A stretch of 64,000 nucleotides of DNA from Bacteroidetes bacterium GWC2_46_850 (GCA_001768325.1 MENQ01000021.1:398059-462058); one strand, 5' to 3'. Positions 47,216-56,579 are shown, numbered from the stretch's first letter. The notes: generated by a model from the letters alone, not told the origin. Numbers and translations are program-made.

Positions 47216-47886
47216 GCTGCTGATTTACAAAAGTCTATAGCATCTTTAACCGATTTTAAATCGATATCATATAAATGTGCTATGAAATCCAGTGATTCCC
47301 CTCCTCTATAAAGATTGTACAATGTTGCTGGTGAGATATTAGTATACTTGATCACCGGTTGGCCCATTTGACGCTCTGGATCTAAAACGATACTACTTTT
47401 TTTACCCATCGGCCAAAATTTTGAAGCCAGCAGATCCTCTTCAAATTCAAGATTCTTGAAAAAGATTTCAATAAATTTCAGATTTAACTGCTTGGTGCCA
47501 TCTAAAGGTAAATAAGAGTCGTTGAAGTTAAAATAAATCCTCTGTCCGTCAGTATTGATATTTTCTATTATATTTTTTTGTGCAAATGGATATTTTGTTT
47601 TAAATAATTGAGATAATTCAATATGTGCATCTAAAACCTTTCTTGTTTTTACGCCGGATTCACCCAGTAGGAATAAAATGTAAAATTCAATTAAAGCATG
47701 GAAATTAATTGTTTTTATAGATGCAATATCGACTGAGTAGGGTGTATTTAGTTCAGACGCTAAAATTCCGTCCCAATATTTATTAATCCATGTGTGCACT
47801 TTTTGATATGGCAATTTCAATATCTTAGAAACATCTGAGATAGTATATACACCATAGCCTATGTTGAAATTATTTTTGAAAGCCAT
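47212..47886 (-). CDS. VapB45-like antitoxin with N-terminal HTH and C-terminal DUF433
   Basis: 224 residues. The N-terminus YTISDVSKILKLPYQKVHTW is a MerR-like helix-turn-helix; the C-terminus DPERQMGQPVIKYTNISPAT, then LYNLYRGGESLDFIAHLYDI, is the DUF433 fold. This two-domain antitoxin paired with a PIN-like toxin is the VapBC45 arrangement. It is expected to bind and repress its own promoter (box at 47904-47934) and to neutralise the toxin encoded in the 4-bp-overlapping gene. Confidence 0.78.
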   Translation of the reverse strand: MAFKNNFNIGYGVYTISDVSKILKLPYQKVHTWINKYWDGILASELNTPYSVDIASIKTINFHALIEFYILFLLGESGVKTRKVLDAHIELSQLFKTKYPFAQKNIIENINTDGQRIYFNFNDSYLPLDGTKQLNLKFIEIFFKNLEFEEDLLASKFWPMGKKSSIVLDPERQMGQPVIKYTNISPATLYNLYRGGESLDFIAHLYDIDLKSVKDAIDFCKSAA

Positions 47887-47903
47887 TGAATTTTAATTTA
47901 TTG

Positions 47904-47934
47904 CAAATCTATAATAAAAAAAGCAAGTTCCAAA
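47904..47934 (-). promoter_or_regulatory. Promoter of the VapBC45-like pair
   Basis: TAGATTTG (47904-47911, matching TAnnTTTG) and TTTG (47931-47934) are 19 bp apart on the minus strand, 17 bp upstream of the antitoxin start. Confidence 0.7.
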
Positions 47935-47987
47935 CAATTGATTGATAAAAACTAATAGACTTCTCGACTTAATCTGCAAAAATCATC

Positions 47988-49100
47988 TTAGTTTTCATTT
48001 CCTTCTAGATTCTTATACTCATCCATCAGTCCCCTGATGGTGACTGCTTCCGATATTTCCTGACGGTATGTTTCCGGATTGTAATAACTCTGTAGAAAAT
48101 TGTCGGTTCCGGACCAAACTGTAGCGATGATTCCTTGAAAGTGGTGTGCAAACCCCGGGTTGGAATTTTCGCGCCAGTCAATCATATCGGCAAGCTGTTG
48201 CTGAGCTACTCCCGGATTCTTCCAGGGACAGGTAGCCACATCGAATCCCTTCATGGCAAAAAGAACGGAGGTAGGCTCAGCCCGATCATAATGCCAGTCG
48301 CAGATAAACACATCTTTCGGGATCAGGTCGATGGCGCGGTGGGTGTTGTTCATGCTTGCCTCCCACTCTCCGATGCCGGTAGCCTTTCCGTCGATCAGAC
48401 GATCGCCCCAGATCATCAGCCTGCGTCCGTCGTGAGCCAGGTGATTTCTGATTTTGGTTACTTCACCGGCAAACAATTCGGCTTTGTCGAGCCCGCCACA
48501 ACGTGGACATTTTTCATCTCCAATGTAGAAGACTTCGTCCATTCCCGCATGCAGAGTATTGGTCTCAAATGCGTCCATCAATTCATCTACCACTGCGAAG
48601 ACCACCTTATGAACGCCCGGATGCAATGGGCAATAGCTCTTGCAGTACAAGCCATCGGGATTGGGCCAGCCGCTGTAGTTTTCGGTTTTCACATGAGGCG
48701 TCTCATCGAATTCAGGATATTCGCGCAGCAGGGCATTGGTGGTTTTTGCCCACGACTGATGTCCCAGCAGATTTACCTGTGGGGCTATCTGGATGCCATT
48801 CTTTTTGCACACCGCTACAATCTTTTTTACGTCCGTCTTGGTTAACGGATTCGGGTCCCTCAGTTCCGGGTGGCTTTCATATGCGTAATTCCAGTCGACC
48901 CGCAATATCAGCAAATTTAAGTGCGCCGGAGCCAGGTCTTCTTCAATAAATTTTAAAAAAAGATCGAGATGCTCATTGCCTGGAGCGGCAATAGCCAAGC
49001 CTCTGATGGGCAATATTGTACCCAGGCTATTGGGCGTTTCTTGTGCCTTCGTTTGCATCATCACAAGGAGGGAGATCGTAAGGAAGATAAACTTTTTCAT
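47988..49100 (-). CDS. GH20-family beta-N-acetylhexosaminidase-like enzyme
   Basis: 370 residues with a signal peptide MKKFIFLTISLLVMMQTKAQ. It is a single compact TIM barrel without the usual GH20b N-terminal domain. The catalytic Asp-Glu pair is in HAGMDEVFYIGD. Other features are RLMIWGDRLIDG, TVWSGTDNF and two Cys in EKCPRCGG, perhaps a metal site. GH20 enzymes remove terminal GlcNAc or GalNAc by substrate-assisted catalysis. The start overlaps the preceding EEP gene by 74 bp in another frame. Confidence 0.85.
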   Translation of the reverse strand: MKKFIFLTISLLVMMQTKAQETPNSLGTILPIRGLAIAAPGNEHLDLFLKFIEEDLAPAHLNLLILRVDWNYAYESHPELRDPNPLTKTDVKKIVAVCKKNGIQIAPQVNLLGHQSWAKTTNALLREYPEFDETPHVKTENYSGWPNPDGLYCKSYCPLHPGVHKVVFAVVDELMDAFETNTLHAGMDEVFYIGDEKCPRCGGLDKAELFAGEVTKIRNHLAHDGRRLMIWGDRLIDGKATGIGEWEASMNNTHRAIDLIPKDVFICDWHYDRAEPTSVLFAMKGFDVATCPWKNPGVAQQQLADMIDWRENSNPGFAHHFQGIIATVWSGTDNFLQSYYNPETYRQEISEAVTIRGLMDEYKNLEGNEN

Positions 49101-49899
49101 GATTGATTCTATTTTTCAACTGTATATCCACAAATAAAGGACGGTGGTCGGATGCCACCTGCTCATCGATCACCTGCGCGTTGTGCTTCGTATAGGTTTG
49201 TCCATTTGACACATATCCCAGCACATAATCAATTGTTCTCACCGGATTGATGGAGGGAGAAGTCGGTTGTTTGGGATTGGAAAGTATTTGCCACTCTTTT
49301 TTCAGTATCTCCAGTGGCGGTGAGTCAGGGGTGGCATTCAGGTCACCGATCAGGAAAACCGGCTTGTCATACTTTTTTGCCCAGTCAGCGATGATCTTCA
49401 CCGATTCAATCCGTTCTGCTTCATCGAGAGAAAAGTGTGTGTTAATCACTACATAGTCCTTCAGTTCTACGATCAGGGCACTGCGGGCCTCCCTGATGTC
49501 TGGCAGAGCGATCTTATCCACCGTGAGCGGTTTCTCCCGGGTAAGCATGCCATTGCCGTACTTTCCTCCATCGTGCAGGATAGAATAGCCGAAGGTGGCG
49601 TACATGCCGGTTTGCGTTGAGAGCAACTGCAGGATGTCGATGTTACCGCTGCGATTGACCATGCTGTCCACTTCCTGAAGCCCGATTACTTCAGGTTGTA
49701 TGTCGATAATCAGCTTTCCAATCCGTTCAACGTCCATTTTGTTGTCCATCCCCTGGCCATGATGGATGTTGTAGCTCATAATCCGGATGGTTCTTTCCTT
49801 TTGGGGAAAGAGGTTGCTTTGCTGCGAAAGGGTTTGTGCCTTGCTGCTGAAAAGGGTAAGGGTGAGTAAAAGAAGTGTTATTTTCATTCCTGTAGACAT
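49027..49899 (-). CDS. Endonuclease/exonuclease/phosphatase (EEP) family hydrolase
   Basis: 290 residues, secreted (MKITLLLLTLTLFSSKAQ; the start may be 49887 rather than 49899). EEP motifs are complete: MSYNIHHG (Asn), IGLQEVD (Glu metal ligand), VVINTHFSLD, LIGDLNATPDS, RTIDYVLG and ASDHRPLFVDI (final Asp-His). Such secreted EEP proteins act as phosphodiesterases on phospholipid, nucleic acid or sugar phosphates; the substrate is unknown. The family fold ends near DIQLKNR; the last 25 or so residues are translated from the 5' end of the GH20 gene in another frame, so the natural stop may have been lost. Confidence 0.85.
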   Translation of the reverse strand: MSTGMKITLLLLTLTLFSSKAQTLSQQSNLFPQKERTIRIMSYNIHHGQGMDNKMDVERIGKLIIDIQPEVIGLQEVDSMVNRSGNIDILQLLSTQTGMYATFGYSILHDGGKYGNGMLTREKPLTVDKIALPDIREARSALIVELKDYVVINTHFSLDEAERIESVKIIADWAKKYDKPVFLIGDLNATPDSPPLEILKKEWQILSNPKQPTSPSINPVRTIDYVLGYVSNGQTYTKHNAQVIDEQVASDHRPLFVDIQLKNRINHEKVYLPYDLPPCDDANEGTRNAQ

Positions 49900-49914
49900 T
49901 TAGGGTCTGCGTAT

Positions 49915-49973
49915 TAATTCCCAATCAGCGTCGGAGCCAGTTCCTTGTCAATAAATTTAAGAAACAGATCGGT
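49915..49973 (-). pseudogene. Remnant of a second GH20 gene
   Basis: Read on the minus strand it gives DLFLKFIDKELAPT then LIGN and a stop, closely matching DLFLKFIEEDLAPA of the intact GH20. The best 45 bp (49929-49973) match 48924-48968 at about 78 percent by eye. Both sides of the match are unrelated, so this is a leftover of a diverged paralogue. It lies at the edge of the AT-rich block. Confidence 0.6.
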
Positions 49974-50260
49974 ACACAAAAGTACTTATTATCTTGCAAA
50001 AAAAAACATCCCGGAAGCAATCTTTGTTAAGTAGCACCACAGTGTGGTGTCTTCATCAACCGTAGGACATGCAGTAAGTACTATAGTTCTCGCGATAGAC
50101 AACTGGTCAATAGGCTGAGAATTTCGCTGAGTTTGTACATTGGAAATAAGTCAGCTTTCAAGAGTTTTATGTAAATATCCAATAATCTCTTTAGATTGTG
50201 GCAGGGTTATCCGATCCCTGATGTTTTTCAAAATGATTTGGGTATCTATTCATAATAAAG
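49974..50260. other. Intergenic spacer with small inverted repeats
   Basis: No gene is supported. It holds a run of nine A (49998-50006), a perfect hairpin CACCAC/GTGGTG with a three-base loop (50035-50049), and inverted octamers AGTACTTA (49981-49988) and TAAGTACT (50075-50082) that enclose both. The octamers could be chance or the ends of a tiny decayed element. Confidence 0.35.
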
Positions 50261-51727
50261 TTAACGCTGAACGATTATATTTTTTACAAAGTGATTTGTT
50301 TGAACATCACCTGTTGCTATTGTTTTTTTGTTAAATGTTACATTCTGAAATAATACATCTTCTACCAAATGTTCTTTGTTATATCCTGTAAGTTCTATGT
50401 TTAGTAAATTACCGATAGCGAAGATATCCTTGAATTCAACTCCTTGTATATGTCCACGTTCATCGTCTCGGGTCCAAAATGATTCATTAATCCATAGTGA
50501 AATAAAGCGCTGTACTTCTTCAATACGAAGATTCTCGAACCGAACATTCTTGACTCGTCCAGCGTCGGACTGAAAAATTCTTAGGGCCCATTCCCTACCT
50601 TTATCATGGATAATATCACAATCCTCGAAAATAACATTCTCGACATCTTCGCTGATTTCTGCCCCGATACTCAAAGCATGTGCTACTTCATTCCATAACA
50701 CACATCTCCTGGTGACGATGTTCTTTGTTTCCCCGTCTCCCTTATCTGACTTTACGACGACAAGATCATCGAGTGTGCGGATGAAACAATTTTCCACCAA
50801 AACATCCCTGCTGTTGCAGATATCTATGCCATCTGAATTAGCTCTGTATCCAAGAAGTTTTAAATTATCAATGTGAACTCTATCTGATCTTCTCACAGGT
50901 ATTGTCCAGTGGCTGGCATCTCTTAAAATGATTCCTTCAAGATTTATATCAGATCCTTCTACATGAACCATAAAACGTGAATGGGTAGGACAAAGGCTAC
51001 CATCTATAATCCCTCTCCCACGGAAAGTGATATTTTGCCCCCTGATTTCAAAAGATGGAGAATATCTTTTTAATCCACTGTAATCGCTGATGGTGAATGA
51101 TTCATCCGACTCGATAATTCCTCGTACAATGGCCCCTCCCGCAATATACACAATTTTGTTATCTCCAATTACCAGATTGCTTACATCATGAATTCCCGGT
51201 CCAAAATAGATGACATTCGGATCATTCTGATCGGGTACATCTTTTTCGAAGGGATTTGCAAAAAGATGTAATGACCGAACCCATTCGCCATTAATTTCGA
51301 TCGTGAGATTTATGGGCGATTTAATCTTAAAAGACATTGATTTGTCTTCAGTATTAGTAAGGATGCCGGCTGAGCTGGGCAATATTGTCACTGAACGAAT
51401 TTCTTCATTCGTTGTAACGGTTATATTCACTTCATCATTCATATCAAAATAGGCAAATGCAGCTTCTTCATAATATTTTGCTGAGTTTTTTTTGTCGTCC
51501 ATGGCTTTCCATCGTCCTTCCTGTTCTTTGGGTGCTACTTTAACCCTATATACTGGCACGTTTTCTCCCTCAACAGAAACTTTATAATACTGGCTTAACG
51601 ACTCTCCCAAGGGTGCTGGATAGATGATATAATGGTTGGTTGCAGGCTGATTATGGGCGTATAATAAAATGATATTAACTGATAGTACCAGTATTAAGAG
51701 AATAATTTTATTTTTCATTGTATTCAT
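50261..51727 (-). CDS. Right-handed beta-helix glycan hydrolase, GH28/GH49-like
   Basis: 488 residues with a signal peptide. A beta-sandwich N-terminal region (about 25-165) precedes a parallel beta-helix with repeated coils (IRGQNITFRGRGIIDG, DINLEGIILRDASHWT, VHIDNLKLLGYRANSDGIDI). NSDGID corresponds to the GH28 NxD motif, TLDDLVVVKS to the GDD motif with Leu for Gly, and HALSIGAE to the GHG region. It is therefore a relative of polygalacturonases and dextranases, probably with a different substrate. It is the last gene of the AT-rich PUL block, 38 bp after the DUF1080 gene. Confidence 0.8.
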   Translation of the reverse strand: MNTMKNKIILLILVLSVNIILLYAHNQPATNHYIIYPAPLGESLSQYYKVSVEGENVPVYRVKVAPKEQEGRWKAMDDKKNSAKYYEEAAFAYFDMNDEVNITVTTNEEIRSVTILPSSAGILTNTEDKSMSFKIKSPINLTIEINGEWVRSLHLFANPFEKDVPDQNDPNVIYFGPGIHDVSNLVIGDNKIVYIAGGAIVRGIIESDESFTISDYSGLKRYSPSFEIRGQNITFRGRGIIDGSLCPTHSRFMVHVEGSDINLEGIILRDASHWTIPVRRSDRVHIDNLKLLGYRANSDGIDICNSRDVLVENCFIRTLDDLVVVKSDKGDGETKNIVTRRCVLWNEVAHALSIGAEISEDVENVIFEDCDIIHDKGREWALRIFQSDAGRVKNVRFENLRIEEVQRFISLWINESFWTRDDERGHIQGVEFKDIFAIGNLLNIELTGYNKEHLVEDVLFQNVTFNKKTIATGDVQTNHFVKNIIVQR

Positions 51728-51765
51728 ATTTTTATTAGTTTCGTAATTAATTTTCCTACATACGC

Positions 51766-52659
51766 TTATTGTCCATCACCGAATAAATCTTTATAATTGT
51801 CCGGTAAAGATTCAATATTCCTGATTTGGATGTCTTTATAATAAACCTCTGCGGCTTCGCTTTGTAGTTGAATCTTTCCTTTTACCAGCGGATGAAAAAT
51901 ACTATCCTCTAAGTATACTGATTTTGAAAGAGCCATTACCACATGTCCGTTAACAATGTGTAGACTTTTATCTTCAAAACAAATTAGTTCAACAGTATTC
52001 CACTCACCTGATTTTTCATAATCTTTGCTATGTCGTACAAAACCGCTTCGTAAACCACCTGCTCCCATTGGAGTATCTATGCCTTCTGGATCATAGATTC
52101 CCATATCATTCCTAGCATTAGGGTTATCCATTTTAATCAAACCGCCAGTTGCAGCAATACACCAGTAATCCCCAAAACCTCCTTCCATAATCTGGAATTC
52201 GTGTGCCTGCATCCATGACTTCCAGTAATCTACTCCACATTCTCCATGAGAATGGTATAATATGCCGGAATCCATTGGTTCGTTTAAGCGAGGAACCCAC
52301 TTTTTAGTACCCCATTTCACTTTCAGTTTTAAATGGTAATTTTCGAATTCTTTTTTGGTAAAAACACATCCGTATATTTCTCCACTGATGCGTAGAACAA
52401 GGGCTCCTTCCTGTTCAATTATTGAAAAGACTTGATTCACATTTTTATTATAGCCTATTGGCATTAGTTCTTTGCCATCTTCATCTTTGAGCGTTTGGCC
52501 GTTATAGTTCGTTTGGTGTTTAAAGCTTAAGTACATTTCCCAGGCTGATAGCTCCTTATCCAACAACGGCATCCATTCCTCTTTCTTATCAAAGGAATAT
52601 ATAATGCCCACCAGAATTGCTATTACAAATATTCTCAAAGATATTATCACTACTCTCAT
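51766..52659 (-). CDS. DUF1080 (3-keto-disaccharide hydrolase domain) protein
   Basis: 297 residues from Met 52659 (MRVVIISLRIFVIAILVGIIY is a signal or anchor); a 16-residue extension would overlap the preceding gene. The DUF1080 beta-sandwich is seen in YHLKLKVKWGTKKW, DSGILYHSHGECG and AHEFQIMEGGFGDYW, with GEWNTVELICFEDKSLHIVNGHVV later. Members act on 3-keto-glycosides or bind carbohydrates. It lies 26 bp after the GH28 gene and 38 bp before the beta-helix gene. Confidence 0.85.
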   Translation of the reverse strand: MRVVIISLRIFVIAILVGIIYSFDKKEEWMPLLDKELSAWEMYLSFKHQTNYNGQTLKDEDGKELMPIGYNKNVNQVFSIIEQEGALVLRISGEIYGCVFTKKEFENYHLKLKVKWGTKKWVPRLNEPMDSGILYHSHGECGVDYWKSWMQAHEFQIMEGGFGDYWCIAATGGLIKMDNPNARNDMGIYDPEGIDTPMGAGGLRSGFVRHSKDYEKSGEWNTVELICFEDKSLHIVNGHVVMALSKSVYLEDSIFHPLVKGKIQLQSEAAEVYYKDIQIRNIESLPDNYKDLFGDGQ

Positions 52660-52685
52660 ATTATTTCTGATTAATTGATCTGGAA

Positions 52686-54125
52686 CTAATTTTCTTGATA
52701 TTTGCATTTTTTAGAATGTTTGATTGAGTATATTCCAGAAACAGTTCGATATTTTATATCGTCAAATGTTACTTTGTTCACTTTTTCGAAACCAATTGCA
52801 GGACGTATTTCTTTATTACCTAAGTAGTCAAACGTAACGTTTTCAAAAATAATGTGATCGACATTGCGGATATAAAATCCCCAATATGGAAGTGCTCTAG
52901 ATTCTGTATTAGGTTTGTATACACTGGTCGTACCTATGACCTGTTCATCATCAACATGGTAAGTCACCGAGACATTCTTTATTTTTATATTTTCAAATTT
53001 ACTTCCCTCCGCCCATGCCTCAACCGAACAAGCATTCCTATATATTCCTGTTGCAGTGATGTCTTCAATATCGATACTACCAGCTTGATTGCCCTCTTTC
53101 AATACAATGGTCAACGCAGTCTGCATATTCCTTATTCGAACATTACGAATAGATATTTTATCAAGACTTCCCGGACCAAGGCCCCATGCACCCGGCTGCA
53201 TAATAATTCCTGTAAGAGAGTTGGTCACCAATGGGTTGTTTAAAGAACCTCTCCGATGACCAAAAATGCCGGGTCCGAATATATCACAATCTACTATTCC
53301 CAGGTTAATAGCGGGTAAGATTAATCTTATTCCGTTACATGAACTATTAATAGTACAACCCGTGATTAACATATTCTCCCAATATCCGCCCGCGATTGCA
53401 TCATCACCAGTGAAAATTTTACAGTTCTCAATCCGTAAATTTTTGCCTCCACGAATATGAATACCATCTGAGCCTTCCGAAATAAGCAGGTTAACCAATT
53501 TTACTTCTTCAATATCAGCTCCCAAAATATTATAATTCCCTGATCTTGAAATAGAAATTCCGGATATTTCGATATTTTGAGATTCCTTGATAAGAATACC
53601 ATGTGGCCCTCTCCAGCCTTCTTCCCCCTTTTTGTCAACGATAGCATTTCCATCTATTCTACCAGATCCCGTAATTGTTACATTTCGCACCTGATCAAGT
53701 AATATCAGTGCATGTGACCATGTAGAATTGTTGTGTAGTGGCAGATGTAGAGGGCGATCACTATTATTTCTTCTGATATTATTGGATTTATACTGAGAAA
53801 TGTCATCTGTTCCTAAAATAATTGATTTTTTTTCAAGATACAAGATTACGTTGCTTTTCAGGAGGATAGTACCGGTAACAAATGTACCTTCAGGTACCAA
53901 TACGATGCCTCCACCATTATTTGAGCAGTCGATGATTGCTTTATTAATATGCTCTGTATCGATTGACTTTCCATCACCAGTCGCGCCATAATCTTTTATA
54001 TTGAATATCTTAATTGAATCTGATTTAGCATGTTCGAATCGGGAATTTTGTGCAAAACAATCCAGACTTGCATTTGTTGTGATACAAATCAGGACAAAAA
54101 GACAGGGATATATTAATCTAGTCAT
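52686..54125 (-). CDS. GH28-family glycoside hydrolase (polygalacturonase-like)
   Basis: 479 residues from Met 54125 (MTRLIYPCLFVLICITTNA signal); 30 more codons upstream are not family-like. Pectate-lyase-like beta-helix with FNIKDYGATGDGKSIDTEHI near the start. GH28 catalytic elements are GSDGIHIRGG, KIFTGDDAIA and GHRRGS, so GDD is intact. It should hydrolyse galacturonic-acid-type or rhamnosyl linkages in the periplasm. It lies 105 bp after the GH140 gene. Confidence 0.87.
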   Translation of the reverse strand: MTRLIYPCLFVLICITTNASLDCFAQNSRFEHAKSDSIKIFNIKDYGATGDGKSIDTEHINKAIIDCSNNGGGIVLVPEGTFVTGTILLKSNVILYLEKKSIILGTDDISQYKSNNIRRNNSDRPLHLPLHNNSTWSHALILLDQVRNVTITGSGRIDGNAIVDKKGEEGWRGPHGILIKESQNIEISGISISRSGNYNILGADIEEVKLVNLLISEGSDGIHIRGGKNLRIENCKIFTGDDAIAGGYWENMLITGCTINSSCNGIRLILPAINLGIVDCDIFGPGIFGHRRGSLNNPLVTNSLTGIIMQPGAWGLGPGSLDKISIRNVRIRNMQTALTIVLKEGNQAGSIDIEDITATGIYRNACSVEAWAEGSKFENIKIKNVSVTYHVDDEQVIGTTSVYKPNTESRALPYWGFYIRNVDHIIFENVTFDYLGNKEIRPAIGFEKVNKVTFDDIKYRTVSGIYSIKHSKKCKYQEN

Positions 54126-54230
54126 AATCAAAAACGAAACTTTTGATAAAAATGGGGTTTTAATCACTTCTCCCGAAGCTGAATTAGAGTCATTTTCTAA
54201 GCCAAATATTTGCATACTATGAAATCGAGC

Positions 54231-55649
54231 TTAATAAGCCTCTAAGACCAAAATCCAATCGTTGCCATGTTGCCCAAATTCACCTGGAGGATCAAACAAA
54301 CGAATCCCTTTATTGTCTATTGATCCGATTTCATTTATTTTTCCTTCACGCGGATTAAACCAAGAGGCTACTCCTGAACGGACTAGCTTACTTAGGTTAA
54401 CGCTAACTTCCTGTCCCTTATTTAGATACAATAAGATAAAAGACTTATCATCAGCAACAATTGCACGGATATTATCTTCGTCTAAAAAATTAGTGCCATA
54501 GACAACTGATTGATCCACATGAAAACTTCCTAAAGGAAATTGGGTGAAAAGTTTTTTCACATGTCTCATATCCTCTGCACCCGGGCGATCCAATGCCTTA
54601 TCCCAAAAGTTCAGACATGGGACGGCATACCTTGTCCCCGGTTTATACATCTGCCAGATTGCATTATTCCCATAAGTATAGCCTGCTCCACCCGAGAAAA
54701 AAGTCCAGTAAGCTTCCATCCGGATATCATAATCATCAAAAAAACCATGTGGGAAAAAATCCTTATCTTTTATTAACCCATCTTCACCAATTACATCTTC
54801 CCTTGACTTCCCAAATTGTGAATAATCATCGAAGTGCCAAAATAATACCGGAATATCTTCATATGCAGGTTCGGCATTTACCCATGGTTTTAAAGGAAAA
54901 AGTTGTTGAAATACCATTCCAAATTCATAAATCTCTGTTTGAAATTTTTTAAAATGGCCACTTTGAATAATATTAAATGAAAGCCAAGGTTCGTTATGAA
55001 ACCAAAAATGAGAAGAAATTGGAGCTGTGGGATGATATGATATCAAATTCTTCCCACCATCTCCCGATTGTAAACCTTTGGCCATTGCTTCCCAAATCAG
55101 ATACTCTTGGTCAGTTTGTACATTCCTGTCCCCACCTAATATCCAAATAACAGGTTTATCTTTATATCTTTCGGAAAGGAATTTACCATAGTGAAACGCA
55201 TTTTCAACGTTAAAATTGGCACCTTTCCCATTATTGTTAACCACATTATTTGCCCAAGTTGGAAGTAACCCCATATACATTTCTCTCCTTTTTGCTTCAT
55301 TTACAACAAAATCCACAAATTCAAAATATTTTTCATTTGGCCGTGTTGGATCCATATTTAAAAAAATAGAATCACCATAGGCATTCTTTTGATTGAATGC
55401 GCCCATCATAATTGTTGCCTGTATAACCGTAAAACCCTTCTCTTCTCTGTTATCAAGATAGAAAACTGCTTCTTCTTTGGTTAAATCCGTAAATAATTCC
55501 CAGGCAGTATCCCCAATCCATAAAAATGGTTCGGTAGTTTCTGTTTCTATTATGGTTTTCCCGGATGCTACAAATAATCTTTGAGAGAAGACATCTGAAT
55601 TAGGCAGCATTGAAATAAAGATCAAGAAGGATATAAATATATTTTTCAT
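54231..55649 (-). CDS. GH140-like apiosidase (DUF4038)
   Basis: 472 residues with a signal peptide (MLPNSDVFSQ). TIM barrel of the DUF4038 type: PFLWIGDTAWELFTDLTKEE, GFTVIQATIMMG and VIWILGGDRNVQ with the Asp acid/base, and KPWVNAEPAYED with the Glu nucleophile, then a C-terminal beta domain (VASWFNPREGKINEIG). Characterised GH140 enzymes release apiose side chains of rhamnogalacturonan-II, which with GH28 next door points to pectin. Other substrates are possible for the wider family. It is AT-rich in codon use. Confidence 0.82.
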   Translation of the reverse strand: MKNIFISFLIFISMLPNSDVFSQRLFVASGKTIIETETTEPFLWIGDTAWELFTDLTKEEAVFYLDNREEKGFTVIQATIMMGAFNQKNAYGDSIFLNMDPTRPNEKYFEFVDFVVNEAKRREMYMGLLPTWANNVVNNNGKGANFNVENAFHYGKFLSERYKDKPVIWILGGDRNVQTDQEYLIWEAMAKGLQSGDGGKNLISYHPTAPISSHFWFHNEPWLSFNIIQSGHFKKFQTEIYEFGMVFQQLFPLKPWVNAEPAYEDIPVLFWHFDDYSQFGKSREDVIGEDGLIKDKDFFPHGFFDDYDIRMEAYWTFFSGGAGYTYGNNAIWQMYKPGTRYAVPCLNFWDKALDRPGAEDMRHVKKLFTQFPLGSFHVDQSVVYGTNFLDEDNIRAIVADDKSFILLYLNKGQEVSVNLSKLVRSGVASWFNPREGKINEIGSIDNKGIRLFDPPGEFGQHGNDWILVLEAY

Positions 55650-55824
55650 CTTAAAAAAAACGATTTAATTTATAAATAAAAAGTTTCAATCATCTACTAA
55701 TGTCATTGTTTTTATTGCGCAATCTTTTTAATTTTTTTGATATAGCTGGATATTAATGGAATACGATTTTGTATGGATTAGACCTCCATACATTTAAGTG
55801 ACCAATGAGTGAAAAGGTATAAAC

Positions 55825-55882
55825 GAGGTTGCATTAAGAAACATTTATCTAAATTTTTCTAAGTCAACCCCGTCTAATGCAA
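55825..55882. repeat. Overlapping inverted repeats between DUF3823 and GH140 genes
   Basis: TTGCATTA (55829-55836) pairs with TAATGCAA (55875-55882), while GGTTG (55827-55831) pairs with CAACC (55865-55869), so the two stems exclude each other. It lies in the 237-bp gap just after the DUF3823 stop and may end or attenuate the SusCD transcript. No T run follows. The rest of the gap shows nothing. Confidence 0.35.
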
Positions 55883-55886
55883 GTTA

Positions 55887-56579
55887 CTAAATGGTTATAT
55901 TAATGGAAGGTGCGTAGTTAAACCGTGCTCCAGATGCGCTACTTAAAGCCCCTATACGAAAATAATACGATCTCCCGGCTATAAAATTGGGATTATTTAA
56001 ATCGATCTGGAGGGTATAAATTTTGTCCGGATCGGAATTTAAATCTGCTGTACTTTGCGACATTACAAGACTAGTATTGGTACCTACAGCTATATTTGGA
56101 TGAGAAAATAATCCAATACGGGCAATATTATCGTTGGTTGTTTTTTCAACTTTAAACGTAGCCATAACAATATTTCCATTTCGAACAATCGATGCATCTT
56201 TGATTCTTAAATAGGGAATTACTAAAAAATCGAGCTTGGTACTTCCTTTGATTTCGAAAGTATCAATGGGTGCTATTGGTTGAAAATTTCCCTGTACTGC
56301 ACTAATCTTATATTCACCCGGGAAAATCATACTGTTCCGATAAGTTCCATCGTTTTTAACAACAAGTGTTTGTGTTATATTTGTTTGACCTGATACCCAC
56401 CCATGTTCGATAATTTGAATTACAGAACCCTGTACAATTTCACTTTGCACTGGTTCATGAGTCTCTGCATCAATAAAAGATCCGAACAACTCAGCACTGG
56501 GAGCATCATAATTATCTTTTTCGCAAGAATACATTAAAGCCAGCGCTATGTAAAACATAATATATTTGAAACTATTCAT
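55887..56579 (-). CDS. DUF3823-domain lipoprotein (SusE-position protein)
   Basis: 230 residues. LALMYSCEKDNYDAPS is a lipobox. An N-terminal Cna-like beta-sandwich (ELFGSFIDAETHEPVQSEIV, GTYRNSMIFPGEYKI) and a second Ig-like domain ending NYAPSINITI match DUF3823. Such proteins lie after SusCD pairs, on the surface, and probably help bind glycan. It lies 71 bp after SusD. Confidence 0.85.
   Translation of the reverse strand: MNSFKYIMFYIALALMYSCEKDNYDAPSAELFGSFIDAETHEPVQSEIVQGSVIQIIEHGWVSGQTNITQTLVVKNDGTYRNSMIFPGEYKISAVQGNFQPIAPIDTFEIKGSTKLDFLVIPYLRIKDASIVRNGNIVMATFKVEKTTNDNIARIGLFSHPNIAVGTNTSLVMSQSTADLNSDPDKIYTLQIDLNNPNFIAGRSYYFRIGALSSASGARFNYAPSINITI

Noticed and set aside
49981..50082. 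Miniature transposon bounded by AGTACTTA octamers
   Set aside because: Ends are only 8 bp and no target duplication is visible; chance is likely. Listed only as a spacer feature.
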